Made by a program: the position numbers and the translations under genes. The notes beneath the pieces are model-generated. The model saw only the letters and a program-made list of their open reading frames with translations. It did not search any database and was not told the DNA's origin. Shown piece by piece: positions 1 to 8,451 of a DNA stretch of 37,318 bases (its first letter is position 1; the number at the start of each line of letters is the position of its first letter). Where the stretch lies: the IMG/VR virus record IMGVR_UViG_3300046538_000290, positions 1 through 37,318 of that record; one strand, 5' to 3'. This DNA is from a virus.

Positions 1-927
1 TCACAGCTTGGCCTGCAACAACGCCTCAAGCTTCTCCTGATCCCGAGCAAACTGACGAATCCCCTCAGCCAGCTTCTCGGTCGCCATCGCATCCTCGTTG
101 GACAACCAACGGAATTGCGCTTCATTCAGGCTCAGACGCGCTTCACCGGCATGCCCCGGTGCTAATTTGCGCTCCAGCTTGCCAGTATCCGCCGCCAGCT
201 TCTCCAGCAGATCCGGGCTGATGGTCAACCGATCACACCCCGCCAGCTGCTCGATCTGATTCAGATTACGGAAGCTCGCGCCCATCACCACAGTCTTGTA
301 GTCATTGGCCTTGTAGTAGTTGTAGATACGCGTCACCGACTGCACACCCGGATCATCCGCGCCGGTGTAGTCGTTGCCGGTGGCCTTCTTGTACCAGTCG
401 TAGATACGGCCCACGAACGGCGAAATCAGGAAAACCCCAGCGTCAGCACAAGCCGCAGCCTGAGCGAAGGAGAACAGCAACGTCAGGTTGGTCTGAATGC
501 CTTCCTTTTCCAGCTTCTCGGCAGCGCGAATGCCTTCCCAGGTCGAAGCGATCTTGATCAGCACACGGTCACGGCCAACGCCGGCCTTTTCGTACAGGTC
601 GATCAGACGGTGCGCACGCTTCAATACGGCGTCAGTGTCGAACGACAGGCGCGCATCCACCTCGGTGGAAATACGACCCGGTACAACCTTCAGAATCTCT
701 TGCCCTACCGCAACGCCAAAACGGTCGCTGGCCAGGCCCACATCGCCCTTGCAGTCGTGAACGCACGCGTTCAGCAACTCGGCATAACCGGGAATGGCCG
801 CCGCTTTGAGCAGCAGGGAAGGGTTGGTGGTAGCGTCCACGGGTTTAACGCGAGCGATTGCTTCGAAGTCGCCGGTGTCGGCAACCACGGTGGTCATTTG
901 TTTGAGTTGTTCCAGCTTGGAAGTCAT
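1..927 (-). CDS. tal: Transaldolase
   Basis: 308-residue transaldolase of the TalB class, a cytosolic enzyme of the non-oxidative pentose phosphate pathway that moves a dihydroxyacetone unit between sedoheptulose-7-phosphate and glyceraldehyde-3-phosphate. The sequence has the N-terminal VVADTGD motif (Asp17), the DATTNPSL motif near residue 31 and the Schiff-base lysine in RVLIKIAS (Lys125), and is full length for the family. The ATG at 927 is chosen because [10 protein letters not shown] is the usual N-terminus; the 19 upstream in-frame codons do not resemble the family and run through the predicted promoter. The stop codon lies at base 1. It is a host gene outside the prophage. Confidence 0.97.
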   Translation of the reverse strand: MTSKLEQLKQMTTVVADTGDFEAIARVKPVDATTNPSLLLKAAAIPGYAELLNACVHDCKGDVGLASDRFGVAVGQEILKVVPGRISTEVDARLSFDTDAVLKRAHRLIDLYEKAGVGRDRVLIKIASTWEGIRAAEKLEKEGIQTNLTLLFSFAQAAACADAGVFLISPFVGRIYDWYKKATGNDYTGADDPGVQSVTRIYNYYKANDYKTVVMGASFRNLNQIEQLAGCDRLTISPDLLEKLAADTGKLERKLAPGHAGEARLSLNEAQFRWLSNEDAMATEKLAEGIRQFARDQEKLEALLQAKL

Positions 928-955
928 GGGCGTGCTCTGTCCTATGGGTCTAATG

Positions 956-984
956 ACATTACCCGAGCGCTGACAGCCACTCAA
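956..984 (-). promoter_or_regulatory. Predicted sigma-70 promoter of tal
   Basis: On the minus strand TTGAGT (979-984) and TAATGT (956-961) are separated by exactly 17 bases, and the -10 box ends about 28 bases before the tal ATG. This is inferred from consensus match only. Confidence 0.5.
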
Positions 985-1289
985 GGGCGCATGTACGTCT
1001 CAATGGTCCCGGCGGCAACATCCTGAATGCGGATGTTTGAAAGGCGGGGCGTGGTATCGGTAAATACGATGCTGAAATGGGGGGCAGGTTCAATGGAGGT
1101 GACGGTTAGCGTGCCTGACCGGCTTGGGCCATGTCCTCAATGCTTACCGATTTTGCCTGGCCGGTTTGCGTATTAGACCTTTGAGCGCTCGGGCCGAACA
1201 AGCGACGGCCACGATTTCAAAGCTGCCATTTTCTAACGAGACAAAACGCGGTCACCGACGCGCGAAGCCTACGAACGAGTAATGGGGGA
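985..1289. other. Intergenic region between dusA and tal
   Basis: About 300 bases separate the dusA stop from the tal promoter. No convincing gene or RNA is visible. A weak GGGG/CCCC hairpin overlaps the dusA stop near 1283-1300 but has no T-run, so it is not called a terminator. Confidence 0.4.
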
Positions 1290-2300
1290 TCAACGCCCCT
1301 CCAACAATTCCGCCGCCTGATCCAGCAACGCCAAAGGCTCTTTGGCCTTGTGAATATCCACCGACAACAACTGCCGAAACTTCCTCGCCCCCGGAAATCC
1401 GGTGCCCAACCCCAGCACATGCCGAGTGATGTGGTGCATCGACCCTCCCGCCAGCAGATGCTCGGCGATATAGGGACGCAACTGCGCCAGCGCCTCGGCC
1501 CGGCTGATCACCGGCGCCGTGCTGCCGAACAGTTGCTGATCCACCTCAGCCATCACATAAGGATTGTGATACGCCTCACGGCCCAGCATCACACCGTCGA
1601 ACGTCTGCAAATGCTCGTGACAGGCCTCCAGCGTCTTGATCCCGCCGTTGAGAATAATCTCCAACTCCGGAAAATCCGCCTTCAACCGCGCCGCCACGTC
1701 ATAGCGCAGAGGCGGAATATCGCGGTTCTCCTTCGGCGACAACCCCTCCAGAATCGCAATCCGCGCATGCACCGTAAAACTTGTGCACCCCGCATCCCGA
1801 ACCGTACCGACGAAATCACACAACTGCTCGTAACTGTCCCGCCCATTAATCCCGATCCGATGCTTCACCGTCACCGGAATCGACACCGCATCGCGCATCG
1901 CCTTCACACAATCGGCCACCAACTGCGGATGCCCCATCAGGCATGCGCCGATCATATTGTTCTGCACCCGATCACTCGGGCAGCCGACATTCAGGTTTAC
2001 CTCGTCGTAGCCGTGCTCCTGGGCCATGCGGGCGCAGGCGGCCAGGTCTAGCGGGACACTGCCGCCGAGTTGCAGGGCGAGCGGGTGTTCGGCTTCGTTG
2101 TGACGCAGGAAGCGGTCATGGTCGCCGTTGAGGAGCGCGCCGGTGGTGACCATTTCGGTGTAGAGGAGGGCGTGTTTGGAGAGTAGGCGTAGGAAAAAGC
2201 GGCAGTGGCGGTCTGTCCAATCCATCATGGGTGCAACGCTAAACCGCCGAGACAGCGCAGAGCTTGTGTTCTGTGGGTTAGTGACTGTTTTAGCTAACAT
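1290..2300 (-). CDS. dusA: tRNA-dihydrouridine(20/20a) synthase DusA
   Basis: 336-residue FMN-dependent DusA that reduces uridine 20/20a in the tRNA D-loop. Visible marks are SRRFSVAPMMDWTDRHCR at the N-terminus, the catalytic cysteine in NVGCPSDRVQNN (Cys107), the KHRIGIN motif of the TIM barrel and the FMN-phosphate region LNGGIKT. Length and C-terminus are normal, so the gene should be functional. The prophage is inserted in its 5' end: codons 25-29 form the attachment core, and the first 24 codons with the promoter are phage-side DNA that rebuilds a working start. dusA is a known target of tyrosine integrases. The start MLAKTVTN is the only ATG upstream of MMDW. Confidence 0.95.
   Translation of the reverse strand: MLAKTVTNPQNTSSALSRRFSVAPMMDWTDRHCRFFLRLLSKHALLYTEMVTTGALLNGDHDRFLRHNEAEHPLALQLGGSVPLDLAACARMAQEHGYDEVNLNVGCPSDRVQNNMIGACLMGHPQLVADCVKAMRDAVSIPVTVKHRIGINGRDSYEQLCDFVGTVRDAGCTSFTVHARIAILEGLSPKENRDIPPLRYDVAARLKADFPELEIILNGGIKTLEACHEHLQTFDGVMLGREAYHNPYVMAEVDQQLFGSTAPVISRAEALAQLRPYIAEHLLAGGSMHHITRHVLGLGTGFPGARKFRQLLSVDIHKAKEPLALLDQAAELLEGR
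2215..2228 (-). other. Left attachment core (attL) inside dusA
   Basis: GTCCAATCCATCAT on the plus strand, encoding MMDWT of DusA on the minus strand. A copy with one mismatch (GTCCGATCCATCAT) sits at 36270-36283 in the same orientation. The integrase gene starts 175 bases away. The crossover point is inferred, not shown. Confidence 0.7.
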
Positions 2301-2320
2301 TTTTCTCTGCGCATTCTGGG

Positions 2321-2350
2321 CCGTTTTTGGGCGTTTTCAGGCGTTTTTTA
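2321..2350. repeat. Three T-tract repeats with 10-bp phasing
   Basis: Three successive 10-mers, each with CGTTTT at the same place (2322, 2332, 2342), lie between the dusA start and the arm-type sites. T-tracts in helical phase usually bend DNA, which would suit an integration site or a promoter region. Confidence 0.5.
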
Positions 2351-2357
2351 AAGGCCG

Positions 2358-2395
2358 GTGGTAAAATGTACCACTCACTTTCTCACTTGTACCAC
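2358..2395. repeat. GTACCAC arm-type integrase sites, left end
   Basis: GTACCAC occurs at 2368-2374 and 2389-2395 (21 bp apart, two helical turns), and an inverted partner GTGGTA at 2358-2363 forms a dyad with the first copy. The same heptamer in inverse orientation occurs twice at 36196-36213 near the right core. Placement just inside both ends suggests integrase arm-binding sites; repressor binding at the int promoter is an alternative. Confidence 0.55.
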
Positions 2396-2402
2396 TGGAA
2401 CG

Positions 2403-3527
2403 ATGGCAACCATTAGAGCAAGAAAGAAGGCCGACGGATCGGTCAGTTATACGGTCCAAATCCGCCTTAAAAACAAAGGGGCAATAGTTTACCAAGAGTG
2501 CCAGACCTTCGCCCGGAAACAGGCTGCCCTGGCATGGGCTCGAAAACGCGAAGCGGAGCTGGACGAGCCAGGCGCGATCGAGCGGGCAAATCGCAAAGGC
2601 ACGACGGTCAAGGAGATGATCGACCGTTATTTGATTGAGATGGAGAAGGTCCGGCCTTTGGGTAAGACCAAGCTCGCCACGCTCAAAGCGATCAGCGAAT
2701 CATACTTGGGCAAATTGAATGACCAGGACATCAACAGTCAGCAGTTGGTGGAGTATGCGCTGTGGCGGATGGGCAAGGAGGGCGGGAATGTACAGCCTCA
2801 GACGGCTGGTAATGATCTGGCGCATTTGGGCGCGGTGCTGTCGATCGCTCGGCCTGCTTGGGGCTACGAAGTCGATCCGCACGCAATGACGGATGCCCGG
2901 CGGGTGTTGAAAAAGCTGGGGTACAACATGAAAAGTCGTGAGCGCGACCGACGCCCGACGTTGGATGAACTCGACAAGCTACTCACGCACTTTCAGGGTA
3001 TCCAAGCCCGTCGCCCAACGTCGATCAACATGCTCAAAATGGCCGGGTTTGCGTTGTTCTCAACACGCCGTCAGGAGGAAATTACGCGGATCCTGTGGAC
3101 GGATCTGGATGAAGTGGGCCAGCGGGTATTGGTGCGTGACATGAAAAACCCCGGCCAGAAGATCGGTAACGATGTCTGGTGCCATTTACCGCCGGAAGCC
3201 TGGGCCATTCTCCAAACCATGCCGAAGGTGCTGCCTGAGATATTTCCGTACAGTGCAGAGTCGGTATCCACGTCATGGACCAGGGCTTGTCAGATACTTG
3301 CTATCGAAGATCTGCACTTTCATGACCTTCGCCACGACGGCGTTAGCCGGTTGTTCGAAATGGACTGGGACATTCCTCGGGTAGCGAGTGTATCGGGGCA
3401 TCGCGATTGGAACTCAATGCGACGTTACACCCACCTTCGTGGACGCGGCGACGCCTACGAAAACTGGAAGTGGTTCGAGAAAATCCTACAGGCGCCCGTA
3501 AAATTGGGCGCCAGGACGCTGAAGTGA
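2403..3527 (+). CDS. int: Tyrosine site-specific integrase
   Basis: 374-residue phage integrase of the tyrosine recombinase family. An N-terminal Arm-type DNA-binding domain (ATIRARKKADGS..YTVQIR) and a central core-binding domain precede the catalytic domain. Likely catalytic residues are the arginine pair in FSTRRQEE (222/223), HDLRH (307-311), His333 in GHRDW and the nucleophile Tyr342 in SMRRYTH. The ATG at 2403 is preferred to the TTG-type extension because MATIRARK is the family N-terminus and the extension would run through the repeated GTACCAC motifs. It lies directly beside the dusA attachment core, pointing away from dusA, and should catalyse integration and excision of this prophage. 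It converges with prtN, one base apart. Confidence 0.93.
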   Translation: MATIRARKKADGSVSYTVQIRLKNKGAIVYQECQTFARKQAALAWARKREAELDEPGAIERANRKGTTVKEMIDRYLIEMEKVRPLGKTKLATLKAISESYLGKLNDQDINSQQLVEYALWRMGKEGGNVQPQTAGNDLAHLGAVLSIARPAWGYEVDPHAMTDARRVLKKLGYNMKSRERDRRPTLDELDKLLTHFQGIQARRPTSINMLKMAGFALFSTRRQEEITRILWTDLDEVGQRVLVRDMKNPGQKIGNDVWCHLPPEAWAILQTMPKVLPEIFPYSAESVSTSWTRACQILAIEDLHFHDLRHDGVSRLFEMDWDIPRVASVSGHRDWNSMRRYTHLRGRGDAYENWKWFEKILQAPVKLGARTLK

Positions 3528-3528
3528 A

Positions 3529-3804
3529 TTAGCTACTGCGTGGCGCGCTGTTCAGCTGATTGTTCTCTTTGACGGCTGCGGCGCGCTGAGCATCCAGGTA
3601 TTCGGACAGGTCCGTGATGTGAATACCCTTTGCGCTCTTTTGGCTTGGCTCCATGCGCGTGATAGGAATCTTGATTTGCCCGGCCCCCACCTTTCGCTGG
3701 AACATCTCCGTTGTGAGATGAGTGAAGTAATCCTTACAGACTCGCTCCAAGGGAATGACCACCTGACCGTTGTATTGGGCCATGAGGACAAATAACGTTT
3801 TCAT
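3529..3804 (-). CDS. prtN: PrtN-type pyocin/prophage transcriptional activator
   Basis: 91-residue protein of the PrtN family, the activator of pyocin genes in Pseudomonas aeruginosa. Family features are LMAQYNGQVVIPLERVCKDYF at the N-terminus, a short winged-helix-like body and EPSQKSAKGIHITDLSEYLD near the C-terminus. A strong Shine-Dalgarno (GAAGGAG) lies nine bases before the ATG, inside the preceding gene, and the start overlaps that gene's TGA (ATGA). It is the last gene of the leftward early operon. Many Pseudomonas prophages carry a homologue; whether it activates late phage genes here, or responds to the host PrtR/RecA circuit, is not shown by the sequence. Confidence 0.85.
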   Translation of the reverse strand: MKTLFVLMAQYNGQVVIPLERVCKDYFTHLTTEMFQRKVGAGQIKIPITRMEPSQKSAKGIHITDLSEYLDAQRAAAVKENNQLNSAPRSS

Positions 3805-4100
3805 AGTGTTGCTCCTTCAAGTGAGAAAGTCCGAACAGTTGTTTCGCGCTTAGTCGATGAATGGCCAGCCAACAGCTGAGCTACAACGGCGAATTCGGCC
3901 GCATCAATGTCGCCAAGCTCTTTGGCGAAGCCGGTAAGGCACTCAAGACGGATCCGAGCATCGTCGGTTTTCCGCACCTGGTAATCGAACAACGCAGTGC
4001 CGACAATCCGAATGGCCATCAGATGCCGGGCGGACTGGGCGTCAATGTTGGCCAATGTGTTAGCCTTCGAATCGCTGCTGCTTTGGTGCTGTGCTTGCAT
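3801..4100 (-). CDS. Hypothetical phage protein in early operon
   Basis: 99-residue protein that I do not recognise. It begins MQAQHQSSSDSK, has a polar N-terminus and a mainly helical, Ala/Leu-rich body (ARHLMAIRIVGTALF). The start at 4100 is chosen because GAGGGC lies nine bases upstream and the longer in-frame reading adds a low-complexity Ser/Thr stretch with no coding character. Its stop overlaps the prtN start by four bases, so the two are translationally coupled. No metal-binding, membrane or catalytic motif is visible; a small regulatory or accessory role fits the context. Confidence 0.7.
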   Translation of the reverse strand: MQAQHQSSSDSKANTLANIDAQSARHLMAIRIVGTALFDYQVRKTDDARIRLECLTGFAKELGDIDAAEFAVVAQLLAGHSSTKRETTVRTFSLEGATL

Positions 4101-4166
4101 GGTGTTGCCCTCAGTGGTGGTTGATGTCGGGGAGGGCCAACTCCTCGACATCGCTTCTCTTGTCCG

Positions 4167-4460
4167 TCAGTCCTGGCGAGCCAGGTGGATAACCAGGTCG
4201 GTGTAATCAGGATCTTCCTCAGTGCATGCTTGCCACTCCAGCACGCTCAAAATCTGCTGAGGACTGCACTCGTCTACCAAGATCTCGCGCTGGCCAGCTG
4301 CAGCACGAACTTCCAGAATCTGCAGCAAACCATCCTCGCCATATGCCCCTGCCTGAATGACCGGGTGGCTTTTGCCCATCCATTCCAGTCGATCCTGGAT
4401 TTCCTGCAGCTTGCTCGTTTTGCCGTCGCCGGCATTGCCCATAAAGACTTGGATTTGCAT
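4167..4460 (-). CDS. Tiny P-loop protein
   Basis: 97-residue protein with an almost N-terminal Walker A motif, GNAGDGKTS (residues 8-16), and a Walker B-like ILVDE at 60-64, so it looks like a minimal P-loop NTPase with both nucleotide motifs. GGGAGGC seven bases before the ATG at 4460 supports this start over an upstream ATG. The start falls just past the end of the replication gene upstream, so the two are probably co-transcribed. The function is unknown; beside a primase-helicase, a helper ATPase or helicase-loading role is a guess. There is no sensor or arginine-finger region, so it may need a partner. Confidence 0.75.
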   Translation of the reverse strand: MQIQVFMGNAGDGKTSKLQEIQDRLEWMGKSHPVIQAGAYGEDGLLQILEVRAAAGQREILVDECSPQQILSVLEWQACTEEDPDYTDLVIHLARQD

Positions 4461-4474
4461 TGGTGCAGCCTCCC

Positions 4475-7270
4475 TTACGCTTTGAAAATCCAGCACTTGA
4501 CCGTCGTGGGACGACCAGGCGCCAGTGGTGTTTTGCTGTTCAGTGCAGCCCTTACTGCGCTGTGTACCGCTTTGTTTGCTTCCAGGAATTTGTGCGATCG
4601 CGACTCTTTGAGCAGGTCGCGCAAGGTGGTCACGTCGGCCAACTTCTGTTTGTGTTCAGCGGCGCGCTCGCTGAATTCGTTGAGGTTGATCGCGATGATG
4701 CTTGGGTCGCTGCTGTGGTCGACCATGGGGTCTTCACTAAGCGATTCGAGGTAGTCGTACACCTCCCAAAACTCTGCAACAGCCGGGTGGTCATTGCTGA
4801 TCGAGGCCTGGCGCTCGATCGCCATGCGGACGATCTGACGTTGGGTAGCTGCTACTTGGGGCTCGTCCAGCTTCAGGATCAAACGCAAGGCATCGAGCAG
4901 GGAAAGGAGCTGAGCGTGGTTCTTGCTGATCCGCTCGACACGGATGTATCCGCGCAGGTCATAACCGCAGCTGCTGCAGTTGCCATGCTCGTTGGGATAC
5001 TCGGTGCCGCAAGCGAAACAGTGGCTGTGCAGGCGGCGAAGCTTCGCTTCATGTTCAGGTATGCGCTGGGCGAAAAGCTCGAGGACGGCCGACTCTTTGC
5101 CGACAGCTCTGATCAGGAAGTGGCTGAGCGTTCCCCCGTCCAAGGAGTTCAGTTTGTCCGCTGCTGCGCGGCTTTCCGGGGTGACCGTCGGCCGGATGAA
5201 GTGCAGTTTCACGATCCGCGTCATAATCGCTTCATGGGCGACTACTGCGGCGTTTTGGCTAATGGCGATTGTCCCGCGAAATGGCGGTTCATAAGTTTCA
5301 TTGCCGGCAGTCTTCACGCCTTTGGTGGCCAAGGTGCCGCCGCCGTAAAAGTCTTTCAGCTCGTCCCACTCAAACGTTTTGGCGTGCGATCGATCGTCGC
5401 CGTGACGGTCGGCCTCCAAGAACACCACGGGCATACCCGACACTTGCCCCATCAGTCGCGAGCGCCCGGCTTTCGTGGACTTCATCGGGTCAAAGCCTTC
5501 ATAGCCTTCCCGGCCGAGCAGCTTCCACAAGAGGTTGAGCAGGGTAGTTTTACCGGCACCGGCCTCACCAGTGGCTTCCAGGAAAGGGAACGATTGGTAG
5601 CGGGCGCGGATCTGCTCACAGAACAGCGAACCGAAGAAGAACACCAGCGCTACCAGCCCCTGGGCGCCGAAGCACGTCCACAGCAACTGCAGCCACTTTT
5701 CGTCAAAGTCTTTCCCATCGCGCTGCAGCTTGATGGGCACGCCTTTCTGCAGCGTCTTCAGGCGAAGTTTCCCGAACTCAAAATAATCCTCGCCGTTGAC
5801 CTTGTAGGTGACGCCATCCCTGATAGCTATGTCGCCGTAGACGTAGCAGCCGTATTCCTTGCTGTAGCCCACGTAGTCGATCGTCGATACGGTTTTGATG
5901 CCGAACAGTTGATCCTTCATAAGTTTGTCCAGTTGTTGACCGCTCCCGGTGTACATGGCGCCAGCAGCCATACCGAGCAGTCGCTTTTTGAATTCGCTGG
6001 CAGCTGAAAGCTGGCCGCTGGTGAAGGTGTTCTTCACGCTCTCGGAGTCGTGGGGGAAGTCGACGCGCACGTAGTACCAAGACTCGTCCGTGACCTCGTT
6101 GCGCTGGAAATACAGGGCTTGTGGGTAGCAGTTGGCGATTTCCACGACGCTGCCGGACTGCTGCAGGGCTTTTTCGCGCTGCTGTGATTGATTGAGCAGT
6201 TGGTCGTCGTGGTTCTCGCTGTCCTCGATGTCTTGCATCGCCCGGTTGAATTTCTCCATGTCCAACTTGAACCAGTACAGGCGGTTGCCGAAGCCAAGGT
6301 GGAATTCCCCGCGCTTGTTCCAGTCGTACATCAGCAGCGCCTTCTCTGCGGCGCTCTCGGCCAGCAGCAGCGCACCCTGATGACGTGCTTGCTTGAGGTC
6401 GGCTGCGATCTGGTCGGCTCGCTCACTCTCGTCTTCGATGAAGCCCCAACGCTGATGCAGGTCGTTCCAGTCGGTCTTCCGGCCGTCACGAAGCGGGATC
6501 TGTGCAGCCTCGCAGACGAACCCGAGGGCTCGGGCCTGCTTCGCCCAGCGTTTGGTATAGACGTGGGCACCAGGTTCGTTATCGAGGGCCCAAACCAGCT
6601 TGGGTAGCTTCCCCTCTCGGTTACGAGCGAGTGCCCGCAGCGATTCTTCGGGGAATGCATTAGAGGACATGGCCGATACGGCCACGACGTCGTTATGCAC
6701 CAGGGCGATGGCGTCAAAGATCCCCTCAACAATCCAGATCTCTTTGGCTTCGAGCAGATCCACGCAAGGCGGGCACCACCAGACACCGCGATAGCTGTCC
6801 TTGGATTTGAACCGCGCTTTCATCTTTCCGAAGCGGTGTGGCCGATCGATCAGTCGTTCCCACCAGCCACCTTTCTCCAGGCCGAAGCGAACGGTGGCGC
6901 TGCCGGCGTTGTGTTCGACGGAGTAAAAGCTTTCCTGAGTGAACCAGCCCTGGATCAGCTCGATGCGGAAGCCTCGGGCAAATTCCAGATAGGCGCGGGC
7001 GGTCGCGTTGGGGTTTTGATCGGTTGCCGGTGCACGCTTACTCCAGTCCTCAAACAGCTCGTCGTACAGCTCTTTCACGTGCAGGGTGTGGGCACACTTT
7101 TCAGGCCTGCCACAAATCACCAGCCACGGAGCCGAATACCGCGTGTACAGGGTTTTCTGGCGGCATTTAGGGCAGGTGCCGCCGCGCATGTAGTTGGTGT
7201 TTGCCCGATGCTTGAGCCCGTAGTCGGTTTTCAGGCGCTCGATCACGTCGCTGCGCAATTGTTCTTTCAT
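4475..7270 (-). CDS. Phage primase-helicase (zinc ribbon, Toprim, P-loop)
   Basis: 931-residue replication protein. The N-terminus has a zinc ribbon (CPKC at 33-36, Cys53, Cys59), followed by a Toprim domain with EGIFDA (Glu182) and ALDNEPG (Asp230). A helicase-like ATPase domain follows, with Walker A GEAGAGKT (568-575) and Walker B VVFLEAD (615-621). A second zinc knuckle, CFAC..CSSC (751-768), sits near the C-terminus. This is the architecture of phage proteins that prime and unwind at a phage origin. It is the largest gene of the leftward early operon, four bases downstream of the preceding small gene. The GGTAAT repeats at 35632-35905 could be its origin, but that is inference. A start codon further downstream would lose the zinc ribbon. 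Confidence 0.9.
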   Translation of the reverse strand: MKEQLRSDVIERLKTDYGLKHRANTNYMRGGTCPKCRQKTLYTRYSAPWLVICGRPEKCAHTLHVKELYDELFEDWSKRAPATDQNPNATARAYLEFARGFRIELIQGWFTQESFYSVEHNAGSATVRFGLEKGGWWERLIDRPHRFGKMKARFKSKDSYRGVWWCPPCVDLLEAKEIWIVEGIFDAIALVHNDVVAVSAMSSNAFPEESLRALARNREGKLPKLVWALDNEPGAHVYTKRWAKQARALGFVCEAAQIPLRDGRKTDWNDLHQRWGFIEDESERADQIAADLKQARHQGALLLAESAAEKALLMYDWNKRGEFHLGFGNRLYWFKLDMEKFNRAMQDIEDSENHDDQLLNQSQQREKALQQSGSVVEIANCYPQALYFQRNEVTDESWYYVRVDFPHDSESVKNTFTSGQLSAASEFKKRLLGMAAGAMYTGSGQQLDKLMKDQLFGIKTVSTIDYVGYSKEYGCYVYGDIAIRDGVTYKVNGEDYFEFGKLRLKTLQKGVPIKLQRDGKDFDEKWLQLLWTCFGAQGLVALVFFFGSLFCEQIRARYQSFPFLEATGEAGAGKTTLLNLLWKLLGREGYEGFDPMKSTKAGRSRLMGQVSGMPVVFLEADRHGDDRSHAKTFEWDELKDFYGGGTLATKGVKTAGNETYEPPFRGTIAISQNAAVVAHEAIMTRIVKLHFIRPTVTPESRAAADKLNSLDGGTLSHFLIRAVGKESAVLELFAQRIPEHEAKLRRLHSHCFACGTEYPNEHGNCSSCGYDLRGYIRVERISKNHAQLLSLLDALRLILKLDEPQVAATQRQIVRMAIERQASISNDHPAVAEFWEVYDYLESLSEDPMVDHSSDPSIIAINLNEFSERAAEHKQKLADVTTLRDLLKESRSHKFLEANKAVHSAVRAALNSKTPLAPGRPTTVKCWIFKA

Positions 7271-7273
7271 GGG

Positions 7274-7507
7274 TTACTTCGCTGTTTTGAGGCAGAGGGT
7301 GAGGGCGCCAATCAGGTGTTTCTGAGCGGCCATCACGGGGCAGTTGGCGAGGATTGATCCGTGGCGCAGGCCGTCCGGAATCAGGCGGTACTGGTCTGCG
7401 TACCAGAGTTCATTGAGGTTGAGACGGTACTGCTCGCGTAGGTTGACCAGGAGCGCTTCGGCCTGGTCCGGCGTCAGTTTTGCGTTGATGTTCATGGCGT
7501 TTTCCAT
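7274..7507 (-). CDS. Small hypothetical early phage protein
   Basis: 77-residue protein, MENAMNINAKLTPDQAEALLVNLREQY..., with no motif that I recognise; the body looks helical. The ATG at 7507 has GAGG seven bases upstream; a TTG two codons earlier is possible but less likely. It ends four bases before the primase-helicase gene, so the two are in one operon. Similar small proteins sit upstream of phage primases in Pseudomonas prophages, but their role is not known to me. Confidence 0.7.
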   Translation of the reverse strand: MENAMNINAKLTPDQAEALLVNLREQYRLNLNELWYADQYRLIPDGLRHGSILANCPVMAAQKHLIGALTLCLKTAK

Positions 7508-7580
7508 CGTCAAACCTCAATTTCGGGCGCAGCTCACCCAAACCCACGCGGGTGGGGATCGGGGATTTATTAGTTGGGTG

Positions 7581-7946
7581 TTACGAAGTGGTTACGCGAA
7601 AACGCCCGTTATCCGGTGCGTTGAGGATGCGTTCATAGATCAGGCTGACAGGGACAGCCCAAACCTCACCGGTGGCGGTGTCGGTAATGACGGTGTGCGT
7701 CGGCGTGCTGGTCAGAACATCCAGGCGCTGCCGATCGTTGGCCGCAGACAGATTGCTGTAGGCCAGATGAACCATTCGTTCGGCGGTTGGGGTCAGTACT
7801 TCGAAGTCCGCCACCAGGTGTTGAACTGCACGCTTGAGCAGCTGCTGATCATCGCCGAGGTGTTCGCACTGATGCCGCTCAAGGAACACCAATGCCGCGG
7901 CTTTGAGCATGTCCTGATATTCCTGTACTGCAGGCAGATTGTTCAT
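7581..7946 (-). CDS. Hypothetical early phage protein
   Basis: 121-residue protein (MNNLPAVQEYQDML...). The first two-thirds look helical; the end (THTVITDTATGEVWAVPVSLIYERI) looks like beta strands. No family is recognised. Its start overlaps the stop of the CII/YmfL-like gene by four bases (ATGA), which indicates coupled translation. A hairpin CCCAC/GTGGG in the 73-base gap after it has no T-run, so the operon probably continues. Confidence 0.7.
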   Translation of the reverse strand: MNNLPAVQEYQDMLKAAALVFLERHQCEHLGDDQQLLKRAVQHLVADFEVLTPTAERMVHLAYSNLSAANDRQRLDVLTSTPTHTVITDTATGEVWAVPVSLIYERILNAPDNGRFRVTTS

Positions 7947-8422
7947 TGGCCGTTCACCGATTTAGAGCGGTACAGATCGATGGCTGCCAGCACTTCCGCG
8001 TGCCGTGCTGCCATGTGGAGGTTGTGAGCGTTGAGGATCAGCTCAGCTTCTTCTTTGCTGATCGAGCCGTCTTCAAGAGCCTTGGCTATGGCCTGATCAA
8101 CACAACCGCGTTTCGCTGCTACCTGCACCGACCGGGCGTACATCTCGACGTTGTCCAGCGTCTCAGGGTCGGCCACCGGTACGAACAATCCGCCATACAG
8201 GGATGCTACGTAGTTTGGGAAGTGGTGGGTGCCACAGTCCTGCTCAAGCATGTAGACCTGTGCGTCATTGAGAGGACTGCACCCGGCGTTTTCGTATGCG
8301 TGATTGTCGAACTTTTTGAGCTTCATTCCCAAGCGTGCTGCAGCAGCTTCGCGTCCGCCTGCGTAGCTGCGGATGATCTCGCTCATGACGTCTTTGCGAG
8401 TTTCTAGGATTGGGCTTTTCAT
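7943..8422 (-). CDS. Phage regulatory protein, CII/YmfL family
   Basis: 159-residue regulator resembling the YmfL / phage CII (CP76) family. The motif LETRKDVMSEIIRSYAGGREAAAARLGMKLKKFDNHAYENAGC holds a helix-turn-helix-like segment at about residues 20-45 and is the diagnostic part. The C-terminal third is acidic and helical. The start at 8422 keeps the conserved LETRKDV segment and has an AGGG-type Shine-Dalgarno; the later ATG at 8386 would remove it. It is the second gene of the early operon, behind the Cro-like gene, the usual place for a protein that sets the lysis-lysogeny decision. The DNA target cannot be read from the sequence. Confidence 0.78.
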   Translation of the reverse strand: MKSPILETRKDVMSEIIRSYAGGREAAAARLGMKLKKFDNHAYENAGCSPLNDAQVYMLEQDCGTHHFPNYVASLYGGLFVPVADPETLDNVEMYARSVQVAAKRGCVDQAIAKALEDGSISKEEAELILNAHNLHMAARHAEVLAAIDLYRSKSVNGQ

Positions 8423-8451
8423 CTTCTACTTTTCCCTGTTGGACGCTGCCA

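Noticed and set aside
4460-6007. Long open frame on the plus strand (515 codons)
   Set aside because: It is antisense to the primase-helicase gene, whose zinc, Toprim and P-loop motifs are clear; the plus-strand product has no recognisable domain.
7514-7580. CCCAC/GTGGG hairpin as a terminator in the early operon
   Set aside because: No T-run follows on the transcribed strand and the operon genes continue downstream.
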